Assembly (NCBI RefSeq): GCF_013370205.1 | Contig: NZ_JABWGV010000003.1 | Location: forward strand, 186,001 to 250,000 | Direction of reading: 5' to 3' | Source of the DNA: Qipengyuania atrilutea | GTDB lineage: Bacteria; Pseudomonadota; Alphaproteobacteria; Sphingomonadales; Sphingomonadaceae | DNA: 64,000 nt | Shown: positions 9,678-18,438 of the stretch, piece after piece | Layout of the letters: every line of letters begins with the position of its first letter | How positions within the stretch are numbered: position 1 is the first letter of the stretch | Notes under the pieces: model-generated | Databases searched by the model: none | The model's input: only the letters and a program-made list of their open reading frames with translations | Told to the model about the DNA's origin: nothing | Made by a program: the position numbers and the translations under genes

Positions 9678-9950
9678 ATGGGTCTGTTGCTTTTGATAGT
9701 CGTGGGAGGCATCCTCGGATGGTTGACCGCCATCATCATGCAAAGCGAAGGCTCGCGCCAGATCGCCATCAATGCGCTCGCCGGCATGATGGGCGCGCTG
9801 ATCGTCGGTAATGCCGCTAACGGCTCGATTGCTTGGAGCGGACTGTCGGCCGTTGCCTTCCTTCTCGGATGCATCGGCGCCCTCGCCGGAATCGTCATCG
9901 CGAATGTCGCACCCAAATTATACGGGTCTGAAATAACTGAAAATATTTAG
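9678..9950 (+). CDS. GlsB/YeaQ/YmgE-type small membrane protein
   Basis: A 90-residue protein made almost entirely of three hydrophobic segments, beginning MGLLLLIVVGGILGWLTAII with the glycine-rich first helix typical of the transglycosylase-associated/GlsB family. These are small inner-membrane proteins induced by stress, biochemical role unknown. It is followed 58 bases later by a small acidic lipoprotein gene, and the two may share transcription up to the terminator at 10289. Confidence 0.75.
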   Translation: MGLLLLIVVGGILGWLTAIIMQSEGSRQIAINALAGMMGALIVGNAANGSIAWSGLSAVAFLLGCIGALAGIVIANVAPKLYGSEITENI

Positions 9951-10008
9951 CTTACTTCGCGTGGCGGATGTTGATACAAAGCCGCCGGTTTCAAAAGGGG
10001 AATACCAC

Positions 10009-10269
10009 ATGAAGAAGATTTTTGCTGTCGCATCCGCTGCCGTGCTCGGCCTGTCCATCGCAGCTTGCGACGGTCCGCAGGAAGAAGCCATGGAAGACCA
10101 AGGCGAGCAGATGGAGTCCAACATGGACATGCAGGCTGAGCAGATGGAAGAAGCCGGCGCTCCGGAAGCTCAGGTCGAGGCCATGGAAGACCAGGCTGAC
10201 ACCATGGAAGACACCATGGAAGAGCAGGCTGACACGGTTGGCGAAGAAATGGACGGCAACGAGATGTAA
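10009..10269 (+). CDS. Small acidic repeat-containing lipoprotein
   Basis: An 86-residue protein starting at ATG 10009, preceded by aaaagggg as a ribosome binding site. A signal peptide ends in a lipobox-like SIAAC, so Cys20 is probably lipidated. The mature part is extremely acidic, rich in Met, Glu, Asp and Gln, with imperfect repeats of the kind AMEDQ (AMEDQGEQ, AMEDQADT, TMEDTMEEQADT) and no aromatic residues. It is probably one helix or disordered. Function unknown. A bidirectional terminator follows. Confidence 0.75.
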   Translation: MKKIFAVASAAVLGLSIAACDGPQEEAMEDQGEQMESNMDMQAEQMEEAGAPEAQVEAMEDQADTMEDTMEEQADTVGEEMDGNEM

Positions 10270-10288
10270 TCTCGCTGCTCTCGTAGCT

Positions 10289-10324
10289 AAAAAACGGCCT
10301 CGGAGTGATCCGGGGCCGTTTTTA
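10289..10324. terminator. Bidirectional terminator between lipoprotein and phhA
   Basis: AAAAAACGGCC (10289-10299) pairs with GGCCGTTTTT(10314-10323), with a further partly paired loop. The A-tract and T-tract flank the stem, so it can work for the rightward lipoprotein gene and the leftward phhA gene. Confidence 0.85.
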
Positions 10325-10369
10325 ATTGCCTTAGGCGAACGTAGGCTCTCGCTTCAGCCTTGATAACGT

Positions 10370-11323
10370 TCAGACCGCCTTGGCCCCGCTTCCGCGCCCG
10401 CCGCGCAGCAGATACTCCTGCGTGCCGCGCTGCACGACATTGTCGACGTCGATGACCGCCGAATTCGCGTAGGTGAAAGCCGGCGGCAGGTTCTTGTAGA
10501 GGCGGTCAAAATCGCGCTCCACCGTCTGCCGGTAGAGATCTTCGTAGCTTTCGATCACGAAATAGGTCGGCTGCAGGTCGCTGATCACGTAATCGGTGCG
10601 CATGACCCGGTCGACGTTGAGCATGATCCGATTGGGACTTTCGCCCTCGGTGGCGAACACGATCTCCGTCGGTCCCGACAGGATGCCGGCCCCGTAAGCG
10701 CGCACCTCGCCGCTCTCCATGAGCAGACCGAACTCGACCGTGTACCAGTAGAGTGCGCCGAGCGCCTTCAGCCGGTTGTAGCGCATCGCCTTCCACCCGG
10801 CCTTACCGTATTCCTGCATGTAGTCGGCATAGACGGGGTCGGTGAGCATCGGGACGTGACCGAAGACGTCATGGAATACGTCCGGCTCCTGGATGTAATC
10901 GAACGTCTCGCGCGTGCGGATGAAATTGCCCGCCGGGAAACGGCGGTTGGCGAGATGCCAGAAGAACACATGGTCCGGGATCAGCATCGGCACGGGCACG
11001 ACGCTCCATCCCGTCAGCTTGTCCAGTTCCTGCGAAATAGTCTTGAATTCAGGAACGCCGCCGCGCCCTAAATCGAGCTTTTCCAGACCGCGCATGAACG
11101 CGGTCGCCGCCCGGCCGGGCAGAACGTCCATCTGGCGCGCGAACAGGTCGTTCCAAATCGCGTCGTCCTCGCTGTCGTAATCGGTCTGCTTGGGCTCAAG
11201 CCAGTCGTCGTCCACATGCTCCGGCTTCTTGAGCGGCGCGGTGTAAACATCCGCAGGCATATCCGGCAGTACCGTGAAATCGTGCCGCGAGCTTTCGAAG
11301 ATGGTCTGATCGTGTGTGTTCAT
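10370..11323 (-). CDS. phhA: Phenylalanine 4-monooxygenase
   Basis: A 317-residue iron- and pterin-dependent aromatic amino acid hydroxylase that turns phenylalanine into tyrosine. The iron triad is visible as His151 and His156 in FHDVFGHVP and Glu197 in YWYTVEFGL. I use the ATG at 11323 (protein begins MNTHDQTIFE), because the longer frame to 11473 overlaps the neighbour region and its first 50 residues have no family character. Length then fits bacterial enzymes. No pterin carbinolamine dehydratase gene is adjacent. A terminator lies 46 bases beyond the stop. Confidence 0.93.
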   Translation of the reverse strand: MNTHDQTIFESSRHDFTVLPDMPADVYTAPLKKPEHVDDDWLEPKQTDYDSEDDAIWNDLFARQMDVLPGRAATAFMRGLEKLDLGRGGVPEFKTISQELDKLTGWSVVPVPMLIPDHVFFWHLANRRFPAGNFIRTRETFDYIQEPDVFHDVFGHVPMLTDPVYADYMQEYGKAGWKAMRYNRLKALGALYWYTVEFGLLMESGEVRAYGAGILSGPTEIVFATEGESPNRIMLNVDRVMRTDYVISDLQPTYFVIESYEDLYRQTVERDFDRLYKNLPPAFTYANSAVIDVDNVVQRGTQEYLLRGGRGSGAKAV

Positions 11324-11387
11324 AAGTATCTTGAGCAATACCACTCCGCGCCCATTCTGCCAAACCGCCATCGAGCCGGCGCGGACT

Positions 11388-11852
11388 TTACGCTTTGCCC
11401 CAGCCCTCATGGCGGCGCGCCACCTTGCGGCAAAGCTCGACGAATTGCTGATGGTCGAGCGCGCCTTTGGCATGGTTCACCGAGCCGCAGCAGATCCGGT
11501 ATTCGAGCCTCCCCGTCCCGTAATAATGGTCGACCGTCGGATAATGTCCCATGATACGGTGGTTGTGCTGCCCGCCGCCCTTGGGCCGGTCATGGTTGAG
11601 ACGGTTCCATTCGAGCGGCTCACCAGTGTAGCAATCGACGCCGGAACTCTTCTCGACCGCCTTATGGATCGCCTGCCGATATTCCTCGATATCGCGTCGA
11701 TGTTCTACCGGGTCGCGCCGTTTGCAGTTCTGCGCCTGCCGCTCCAGCCATTCGCCATAGCGCGCACAGCCAATACCTTTGAGCCGCACGGCGTCGGGAA
11801 CATGGTAGGGCGACAGACAAGCGGTCGCACAGGTTTTCGCGGGCGCAGACAT
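11388..11852 (-). CDS. Uncharacterised protein with HNH-like zinc layout
   Basis: A 154-residue protein I cannot name with certainty. The middle and end carry a pattern seen in HNH-type nuclease-like proteins: DCYTGEPLEW (about residues 73-82), later PTVDHYYGTG, then ICCGSVNHAKGALDHQQFVELC. The Cys, Asp-His and Asn/His residues are spaced as in degenerate HNH domains, but no canonical H-N-H triad can be confirmed by eye. It lies 64 bases upstream of phhA in the same direction. A DNA-nicking role is only a guess. Confidence 0.6.
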   Translation of the reverse strand: MSAPAKTCATACLSPYHVPDAVRLKGIGCARYGEWLERQAQNCKRRDPVEHRRDIEEYRQAIHKAVEKSSGVDCYTGEPLEWNRLNHDRPKGGGQHNHRIMGHYPTVDHYYGTGRLEYRICCGSVNHAKGALDHQQFVELCRKVARRHEGWGKA

Positions 11853-12076
11853 GGCCGGACGATATCACCGCAACCTTGCATTTGCGTAAAGCCGTTCCCG
11901 AAGTGTCGCGCCTTGCGAATTCCCGCAGCGTAGTCGGCGTATCAGTCGCGCGGTTAAGCCAGGAAAGCTACGGAACACGGAAGCCGATTCGGGACTTTCC
12001 GCTCGACTGATCAAGGCTGCTTAGCGTCGCGGTGATGACCTGCCGCGCCTTATCGGCTAACGTCCGACGCAGGCGG

Positions 12077-13300
12077 TCAATGCGCGCGCTCGAACATCGC
12101 CGCCATGCCTTGTCCGCCCGCGATGCACATGGTTTCGAGGCCGTAGCGCACCTCGCGCCGCTGCATCTCGTGCGCCATGTCGGCGAGGATGCGGATGCCG
12201 GTCGCGCCGATTGGGTGGCCGAGCGAAATGCCCGACCCGTTGACGTTCAGCATCTCGCGGCGGCTGTCGTCCCCGCTCCAGCCCCAGCCCTTGCAGACGC
12301 CAAGAACCTGCGCGGCAAAAGCCTCGTTGAGTTCAATAAGGCCGATGTCGTCCCAGCCGAGACCTGTGCGGGCAAACAGCCGCTCCACCGCTGGGACGGG
12401 GCCGATGCCCATGCGTGAGGGTTCGCAGCCTGCCGCCGCCCAGCCGCTGAGCCAAAGCAGCGGTTCGAGGCCGAGTGCATCGAGCTTGTCTTCCGCTACC
12501 ACGAGGCACGCCGCCGCCGCGTCGTTCTGCTGGCTGGCATTGCCCGCTGTCACGACGCCGCCCTCGATCGGCCTGAACGCGCCCAGCGTTTCCATGCTCG
12601 CATCGGCGCGGAAGCCTTCGTCGCGTTCAAACATAACCGGATCGCCGCGGCGCTGCGGTACGGGGACCGGTACGATATGATCGTCGAAGCGGCCTTCGTC
12701 CCACGCTGCGGCAGCGCGCTGGTGCGAGCGGACGGCGTAGGCGTCGCTCTCCTCGCGCGTGATGCCGAAGTCCTTCGCGACGTTCTCCGCCGTTTCGATC
12801 ATCCCCGAGATGACGCCGAAGCGCTCCGCCGGCTGGCTCATAAGCCGCCCGCGGATCAGCCGGTCGTGCAGCGTCAGATCGCCGAAGCGCGCGCCTTTGC
12901 GAATGTCGGTCGAATAGTGCTCGACATTCGACATCGATTCGACGCCGCCGGCAAGCACGCAATCCGCTGCGCCGGTCTGCACCATCATCGCGGCGCTGAT
13001 TACCGCCTGCAATCCGGAGCCGCAGCGCCGGTCGAGCTGATAGCCGGGCGTTCCGATCGGCATTCCTGCGGCGAGCCAGCTCCAGCGGCCGATTGCGGGA
13101 GCTTCGCCGCTGCCGTAGCCTTGCGCGAAGACGACATCGTCGACCCGCTCCGGATCGACGCCGCTGCGTTCGACCAGCGCCTTGATGATGAGCGCTCCGA
13201 GCGGTCCGGCTTCGAGCGGCGCTAGGCTTCCGAGGAACTTGCCGACCGGTGTGCGCAGGGGCGAGACGATTGCCGCGCGCCGCAGCGTGTTTGCCGCCAT
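12077..13300 (-). CDS. Acetyl-CoA C-acetyltransferase (thiolase)
   Basis: A 407-residue degradative-type thiolase. Nucleophilic Cys93 is in DRRCGSGLQAV, followed by NEAFAAQ, the catalytic His in GHPIGATG and the final Cys in CIAGGQGMA. Its start overlaps the stop of the upstream acyl-CoA dehydrogenase by one base (TAATG), so the two are translationally coupled and should act in one beta-oxidation route. Length is normal. Confidence 0.93.
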   Translation of the reverse strand: MAANTLRRAAIVSPLRTPVGKFLGSLAPLEAGPLGALIIKALVERSGVDPERVDDVVFAQGYGSGEAPAIGRWSWLAAGMPIGTPGYQLDRRCGSGLQAVISAAMMVQTGAADCVLAGGVESMSNVEHYSTDIRKGARFGDLTLHDRLIRGRLMSQPAERFGVISGMIETAENVAKDFGITREESDAYAVRSHQRAAAAWDEGRFDDHIVPVPVPQRRGDPVMFERDEGFRADASMETLGAFRPIEGGVVTAGNASQQNDAAAACLVVAEDKLDALGLEPLLWLSGWAAAGCEPSRMGIGPVPAVERLFARTGLGWDDIGLIELNEAFAAQVLGVCKGWGWSGDDSRREMLNVNGSGISLGHPIGATGIRILADMAHEMQRREVRYGLETMCIAGGQGMAAMFERAH

Positions 13301-14484
13301 TACGCTGCCGCTCCCGAAGCAAAATCGCGCAGCATGTTCTTGGCGATGACGAGCTGCAGGATCTGCGTCGTACCCTCGTAGATCGTGTAGATCCGGCTAT
13401 CGCGGTAGAAGCGTTCCGCCTCGTATTCCGCAAGGTATCCGGCGCCGCCGTGAATTTGCACGCAGCGGTCCGCCACGCGGTTGCACATCTCGCTCGCGAA
13501 CATCTTGGCGCTGGCGGCTTCGATGATGGCCTTGCCCTTGTTCGCCTTGGCTGCCGCATCGCGCAGCATGCATTCGGCGGCGTAGAGCTCCGCCTGGCTA
13601 TCCGCGAGCATTGCCTGTATCAGTTGGAAGTTGCCGATGGTCTCGCCGAATGCCTTGCGCTCTCCGGAGTAGCGCAGCGCGGTATCGAGGATGCGCCGCG
13701 CATAGCCGCAGCTCGCCGCTCCGATGGACAGGCGCCCATTGTCGAGGCTTTGCATGGCGGTAGCGAAGCCGCGCCCTTCCTCGCCTCCGAGCAGGGCGTC
13801 CGCAGGCACGCGCACGTCGTCGAAATAGATGTCGGCGATATGGCTGCCACGCTGTCCCATCTTCTTGTCGGGCTTGCCGACCGTGATGCCGTCCGTTTCC
13901 ATGTCGACCAGAAAGGCGCTGACATGCGCGTTCTTCGGCATCGATTCAGGGTTGGTCCGCGCCATGATCAGGCCCAGCTTCGCGTGCGGGGCATTGGTAA
14001 TGTAACGCTTCGAGCCGTTTAGGACGTAGTGACCGCCGTCGCGTTTTGCGGTGGTCGCCATCGCGGCGCTGTCGCTGCCCGAACCCGGCTCCGTCAGGCC
14101 GAAACAGGCGATCTCGCCTGCCGCCAAACGCGGAAGCCATTCGGATTTCTGCTCTTCGGTTCCGGCGTTCTTGAGCGCCGAGCAGACCATGCCGAGATTG
14201 ATCGAGGTGATCGAACGGTAGGCGGGGAGTGCATAGGACAGCACGCGGATGGTCTCGATATACTGCGGCACGTTCATGCCGGAACCGCCGTACTCCTCCG
14301 GCATGGTCAGGCCGAACAGCCCCATGTCCCGCATTTCGCCGAGCAGGTCGGGCGGGATCGCGTCGTCTTCGAGAACCTGTTCTTCCGCCGGCATTAGACG
14401 CTCGCGCACGTAGCGTTTCAGCTGGTCGGTGAACTGCGCAAACGTGTCGGCGTCCATGCCGCCTTCGCTGACTATCTCACTCAT
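13300..14484 (-). CDS. Acyl-CoA dehydrogenase
   Basis: A 394-residue FAD enzyme catalysing alpha,beta-dehydrogenation of acyl-CoA. The signature CFGLTEPGSGSDSAAM (about 131-146), the RKAFGETIGNFQ FAD-binding segment, QIHGGAGYLAEY and the C-terminal RIYTIYEGTTQIQ-like stretch, which here reads RIYTIYEGTTQILQ and carries the catalytic-base glutamate position, are all present. It is coupled by a one-base overlap to the thiolase downstream. Short- to branched-chain specificity is likely but not provable. Confidence 0.93.
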   Translation of the reverse strand: MSEIVSEGGMDADTFAQFTDQLKRYVRERLMPAEEQVLEDDAIPPDLLGEMRDMGLFGLTMPEEYGGSGMNVPQYIETIRVLSYALPAYRSITSINLGMVCSALKNAGTEEQKSEWLPRLAAGEIACFGLTEPGSGSDSAAMATTAKRDGGHYVLNGSKRYITNAPHAKLGLIMARTNPESMPKNAHVSAFLVDMETDGITVGKPDKKMGQRGSHIADIYFDDVRVPADALLGGEEGRGFATAMQSLDNGRLSIGAASCGYARRILDTALRYSGERKAFGETIGNFQLIQAMLADSQAELYAAECMLRDAAAKANKGKAIIEAASAKMFASEMCNRVADRCVQIHGGAGYLAEYEAERFYRDSRIYTIYEGTTQILQLVIAKNMLRDFASGAAA

Positions 14485-14497
14485 GCCGGGTGCGTCC

Positions 14498-14809
14498 TTA
14501 TTCGGTTTCGTCGGTCGTAACCGGTTCTGGTGTCGCGGTAGGCTCTACCGCCGGGCTCTCACCGGGAGCGGGAGCAGCGCCGTCTTCGCTTCCTTCGGCG
14601 CCTTCCTCAACCGGCGCTTCCGCATCGGGACCGAGGTCGGTGTTTGCATTGGGATCGGCAACTGGCGTACTTTCGACGTCGCTCAGCGCATCGAAGGCGG
14701 GGATTTCGACCGTGTCGGCTTCGGCTTCGGTCGAGGCGTCTTCCGAATTGGCGCAACCGGCCAGCGCCAGGCCGCCGGCAGCGAGGATGGAAAAGGACAA
14801 ACGGCGCAT
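14498..14809 (-). CDS. Small acidic lipoprotein
   Basis: A 103-residue protein with a signal peptide MRRLSFSILAAGGLALAGC whose lipobox LAGC places the lipidated cysteine at residue 19. The mature part is very acidic and low in complexity (Glu, Asp, Pro, Ala, Thr), probably disordered. No known domain. It sits 13 bases upstream of the acyl-CoA dehydrogenase but is unlikely to be functionally linked. Confidence 0.7.
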   Translation of the reverse strand: MRRLSFSILAAGGLALAGCANSEDASTEAEADTVEIPAFDALSDVESTPVADPNANTDLGPDAEAPVEEGAEGSEDGAAPAPGESPAVEPTATPEPVTTDETE

Positions 14810-14956
14810 TACATACTCCTTGACAGCCCGCGGCGCTCGTAGCCGCTTTCGGTACGGCGTTAGCCATTGCGGCTCGCAGGTGCAATCGGCCTGCCAAACA
14901 AGCGCGATTGGAACAAGCGGTATGGTCTGCCGGTTTTACAGATAAAGGAGAACGAC

Positions 14957-15220
14957 ATGGCTGGCGGCTGGACGCGCGACGGCGCGGTACAGGATCAGAT
15001 CGACGATACGGTAAACGACGCAGTGAGCGCGGCGCGCTCCCGCATTCCGAAAGGCGAAAGCGCGGAATATTGCGATGAATGCGGCGAACCGATCCCTGAG
15101 AAGCGGCGCGCAGCCATTCCCGGCGTGCGGACCTGCGTAGCGTGTCAGTCCGCACGTGACGGAGCGGTCCGCCACTCCGCAATCAATCGCCGCGGCAGCA
15201 AGGACAGCCAGCTCCGCTGA
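14957..15220 (+). CDS. DksA/TraR-type C4 zinc-finger protein
   Basis: An 87-residue protein beginning MAGGWTRDGAVQDQID, with a strong aaaggag site 6 bases before the ATG at 14957. The C-terminal half has the four-cysteine finger Y-C-D-E-C-G-E-P-I-P (about 38-47) and TCVACQ (about 59-64), the C-x2-C...C-x2-C arrangement of TraR/DksA proteins. The N-terminal coiled-coil of full DksA is short, so it is of the TraR/YbiI size class and may bind RNA polymerase. Its end is 6 bases from the convergent ribA stop. Confidence 0.85.
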   Translation: MAGGWTRDGAVQDQIDDTVNDAVSAARSRIPKGESAEYCDECGEPIPEKRRAAIPGVRTCVACQSARDGAVRHSAINRRGSKDSQLR

Positions 15221-15226
15221 GTAGCG

Positions 15227-16309
15227 TTACAGGAGAAGATGTCCGGAACGGTCGCGCTTTGTCGCGAGGTAATGTTCGTTGTGCGGATTGGCGGGAAGCT
15301 GGTGCGGCACGCGCTCGATGACCTTCACTCCGGCGTCCTCGACGGCTACGACCTTACTCAGATTGTTGGTCATCAGCCGGATTCGGTCGACCTTCATCAG
15401 TTCGAGCATCCGCGCCGAGACTGCGAAATCACGCGCTTCGTCAGGCAGGCCCAGACGCGTGTTCGCATCGACGGTATCGAATCCCTGATCCTGCAAGCGG
15501 TATGCCCTGAGCTTGTTGATGAGGCCGATACCGCGCCCTTCCTGACGCAAGTAAAGCAGGATCCCCCAGCCGCCGTTCTCCCGCGCTTCTTTGGTCATCG
15601 CCGTAAGCGCCGCATCGAGCTGCGGTCCGCAATCGCATTTGAGGCTGCCGAAGACGTCGCCGGTCAGGCATTCGGAATGTAGCCGGACGAGCGGAACCCG
15701 CTCGCCGCTGCGCTTGCCGATGACAAGCGCGGCATGCTCGCGCATATCGGACGGGCTGCGGAAGGCAATGATCTCCGCCTCTTCGGTCACCGCGACGGGA
15801 AGCCGTGCCCGTGCCGCGATGAACAGGTCGTCGTGGCTTGCCTGCGCGGCGACATCGCCAATTTCGAGGTCCAGCGGTAAGCCTGCGCTTGACGGATCGA
15901 CCATGAAGGCTGGCAGGATACCGGCAACTCGTGCCAGTTCGAGCGCGGCGCGGGCGCTTCCCTCCCAATCGCACGGCAGCGCCTTGAACGGACCTTTCAA
16001 AGGATTGGCGAGGTCGCGCGCCGGGTCGGCGACCGCTTGCGCATCGACTAGGGCGAACGACTCCGCACCTCTAATCAGCGCGGGCGCATTCGGGACCGCG
16101 GCGGGCCGCTGGTTCGTCAGTTTAAGGGTGACGGCACGCGCGTCGGAGATCAGCAACAGCTCCGCGGAAACATATTCGCCTGCGCCCGTTTCGATCGGTA
16201 GAAGCACTGGCCCATCTGCAATGCGGATCGGCCAGCCGTGACGCAGCGCGTCAACCGCCTGCGCTCCCCGCCGTGCCGCGGCTTCGCGGGTGGCGGATTC
16301 CGCGCTCAG
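15227..16309 (-). CDS. ribA: GTP cyclohydrolase II, start codon uncertain
   Basis: Catalyses the first step of riboflavin synthesis, opening GTP. The C-terminal 200 residues carry the zinc cysteines in HSECLTGDVFGSLKCDCGPQ and the RQEGRGIGLINKLRAYRLQD signature. About 150 extra N-terminal residues precede this domain, resembling a degenerate second domain often seen in alphaproteobacterial RibA. The start is odd: no in-frame ATG, GTG or TTG lies where expected. A CTG at 16309 overlaps the exonuclease stop as CTGA; a TTG or GTG start would lie inside the exonuclease gene. I give the CTG position provisionally. Confidence 0.8.
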   Translation of the reverse strand: MSAESATREAAARRGAQAVDALRHGWPIRIADGPVLLPIETGAGEYVSAELLLISDARAVTLKLTNQRPAAVPNAPALIRGAESFALVDAQAVADPARDLANPLKGPFKALPCDWEGSARAALELARVAGILPAFMVDPSSAGLPLDLEIGDVAAQASHDDLFIAARARLPVAVTEEAEIIAFRSPSDMREHAALVIGKRSGERVPLVRLHSECLTGDVFGSLKCDCGPQLDAALTAMTKEARENGGWGILLYLRQEGRGIGLINKLRAYRLQDQGFDTVDANTRLGLPDEARDFAVSARMLELMKVDRIRLMTNNLSKVVAVEDAGVKVIERVPHQLPANPHNEHYLATKRDRSGHLLL

Positions 16310-17100
16310 AGGTCGAATTCCGTCGTCAGCGGAACGTGGTCCGACGGCTTTTCCCAACTCCGCGCATCTTCGAGCACACTGTGCCCTATCACTTGCTTCG
16401 CCAGTTCGGGGGAGGCCCACATGTGATCGAGCCGCCGCCCGCGGTCGCCCGTCTTCCAATCCTTCGCGCGGTAGCTCCACCAGCTGTAGTAGCGTTCGGG
16501 TGCCAGAATCTGTTCGCGGCCGATGTCGCGCCAGCCGTGCGCGTCCATGAAGCGTTGCAGAGTATCCACCTCGATCGGAGTGTGGCTTACCACTTTAAGT
16601 AACTGCCTGTGGTTCCACACATCGCTTTCGAGCGGCGCGATGTTGAAGTCGCCGACGATCAGGGTAGGACGGTCGACCGCGTCGGCCCAGCGGGTCATCC
16701 GCTCGAGAAAGTCGAGCTTCTGACCGAACTTCAAGTTCGCCTCGCGGTCGGGGATATCGCCGCCCGCGGGCACGTAGACGTTCTCCACGACCATACCCTT
16801 ACCGGGGCCGAGCAGTTCCACGCCGATATGGCGCGCCTCGCCATTGTCCTGCCAGTCGTGCTTGGAAAAGTCGCGAAAGGGAATGCGGCTGACCGTTGCG
16901 ACGCCGTGATAGCCCTTCTGCCCGTGGACCGCGATATGCTCGTAGCCTAGCTCGCGAAAAGCCTCGAAGGGGAAGTGCTTTTCCTCCGTCTTGATCTCTT
17001 GAAGGCACAGCACGTCGGGCGCGTGTTCCTTCAGAAACTTCGCGACGATCGGCATGCGCAGGCGAACGGAATTGATGTTCCAGGTGGTAACGGAAACCAT
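16306..17100 (-). CDS. xth: Exodeoxyribonuclease III
   Basis: A 264-residue Mg-dependent AP endonuclease/3'-5' exonuclease of base-excision repair. Visible motifs are WNINSVRLR at the N-terminus, LQEIKTEE with the metal-binding Glu, GDFNIAPLESDVW with the Asn/Asp pair, and the terminal catalytic His in SDHVPL. I use the ATG at 17100 (MVSVTTWN) since the family begins there; the upstream frame has no conserved sequence. Its stop overlaps the presumed ribA start. Confidence 0.93.
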   Translation of the reverse strand: MVSVTTWNINSVRLRMPIVAKFLKEHAPDVLCLQEIKTEEKHFPFEAFRELGYEHIAVHGQKGYHGVATVSRIPFRDFSKHDWQDNGEARHIGVELLGPGKGMVVENVYVPAGGDIPDREANLKFGQKLDFLERMTRWADAVDRPTLIVGDFNIAPLESDVWNHRQLLKVVSHTPIEVDTLQRFMDAHGWRDIGREQILAPERYYSWWSYRAKDWKTGDRGRRLDHMWASPELAKQVIGHSVLEDARSWEKPSDHVPLTTEFDL

Positions 17101-17164
17101 GCCATGCGCTTTAGGTATGTTGGCAGATTGCGGCAAGGCGAGCTCTTACAAAAGACGGATACGA

Positions 17165-17187
17165 AAAACCCCCGCTCCGGGGGCTTT
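17165..17187 (-). terminator. Rho-independent terminator for lolA
   Basis: Read on the minus strand, a CCCCCG/CGGGGG stem (17169-17174 with 17178-17183) with a 3-base loop is followed by GTTTTTC. It lies about 190 bases beyond the lolA stop codon. Confidence 0.7.
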
Positions 17188-17371
17188 GGAGCGAGGGTTC
17201 CGTTTCGCGTTCGTCACGCTTAGCATCAGGGGAAAAATTGCTGAGCCGAATAACAGGGGAACTCGGCAAAGCGCCCGTTTGCGTATTAAGATTTACCGTT
17301 AACCTGCTTGCTGGTCCCTGAATGATTTCCGATTCTCGTCGCGTCTGGAAAACGGCAGAAAGACGAGACGT

Positions 17372-18037
17372 TCAGCCCGGTCGGCGGGACGAGCGGCGCG
17401 GGTCGTTGAAGGTGAACGCGCTGTCAGAAACCGACGCGCCGTACTTGTGGTTGCGCAGCCGTACGGTCGTACGGTTGTTCTGTGCATCGAGGGCGACCCA
17501 ATGCGTCAGCTTGAGCCCGCCGGGCGAGGCCGCATCCTTCACGAAGATTAGCGTGATGACACCGAATTCGGGGCGAGCCTTGTCGCGTACCTCGATACTG
17601 ACGACGTCCGGATTGCTCGTGGCGACGACCTTGCCGTACTGCTTCACGTCGCGGTTGGGGTCGAGCAGCGCGCCAAGTGGCGACTTGCTGATCGGCCAGC
17701 GTTCGACCTGATCGACGTCATAGTCGACGAGATAGAGCGACTTGCCGTTCGACACGACGAGCATGTTCGCGCCCTTCGCATATTCGAAGCGGATCTTGCC
17801 AGGGTTCTTGAGGGTCAGCTTACCGTTGACGGTCGCGCCGTTCCGGTCGGTCTGACTGAAATCGGCGCGCATCGTCGTGATCGATCGCAGCGCATTCGCC
17901 GCACGGTCGAGCTGCTGCGAACTCTGCGCGAATGCAGGCGCTTCGGGAATCGCGACGGCCATCGGCGCACCCAGCGCCAGCAATACTGCCAGCGCGATGC
18001 GGGAGGGTTTACGAGTGATCTTGATCAAGCTGTTCAT
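17372..18037 (-). CDS. lolA: Outer-membrane lipoprotein carrier LolA
   Basis: A 221-residue periplasmic chaperone that ferries lipoproteins from the LolCDE complex to the outer membrane. Starting at ATG 18037, it has a signal peptide ending near PAFAQSS. The mature part shows the LolA pattern: SITTMRADFSQT, then GKLTLKNPGKIRFEY and the LVVSNGKSLYLVDYDVDQVE strand region. Length fits. It lies downstream of rpmG in the same direction. Confidence 0.85.
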   Translation of the reverse strand: MNSLIKITRKPSRIALAVLLALGAPMAVAIPEAPAFAQSSQQLDRAANALRSITTMRADFSQTDRNGATVNGKLTLKNPGKIRFEYAKGANMLVVSNGKSLYLVDYDVDQVERWPISKSPLGALLDPNRDVKQYGKVVATSNPDVVSIEVRDKARPEFGVITLIFVKDAASPGGLKLTHWVALDAQNNRTTVRLRNHKYGASVSDSAFTFNDPRRSSRRPG

Positions 18038-18125
18038 GCTCCGATAGTTACGGTCAGAGCGTTGAACCACCGGTGAACCGCAGGGGTTCCTGCCGACCCG
18101 GCGAGTAGCTGCGAAAGCCGCGGAA

Positions 18126-18293
18126 TTACTTGATCTTGGCTTCCTTGAACTCGACATGCTTGCGCACGACGGGATCGTATTTGCGGAAGGTCATCTTTTC
18201 CGTGATGTTGCGCGGGTTCTTCTTCGTCACGTAGTAAAAGCCGGTATCGGCGGTCGAGACGAGCTTGATCTTGACGGTTGCTGGCTTCGCCAT
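18126..18293 (-). CDS. rpmG: 50S ribosomal protein L33
   Basis: A 55-residue ribosomal protein read from ATG 18293 to TAA at 18126. The sequence begins [18 protein letters not shown] and contains [11 protein letters not shown] and [10 protein letters not shown], the L33 core, ending in a lysine-rich tail. It is the cysteine-free type, so it is not a zinc-binding paralogue. Confidence 0.96.
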   Translation of the reverse strand: MAKPATVKIKLVSTADTGFYYVTKKNPRNITEKMTFRKYDPVVRKHVEFKEAKIK

Positions 18294-18438
18294 GACGGTA
18301 TCCTAAAAATCTGAAAGGGGCTGACGGCCAGCCCGAAAAACATAGGGCGGCACAATCCATGCCGCCTCACCGGCGCCCGCCATTGACCGAAGGGGCGGCG
18401 CGAGTCAAGCGAATTGCACGGCTTCCGCGCGGACGCGG

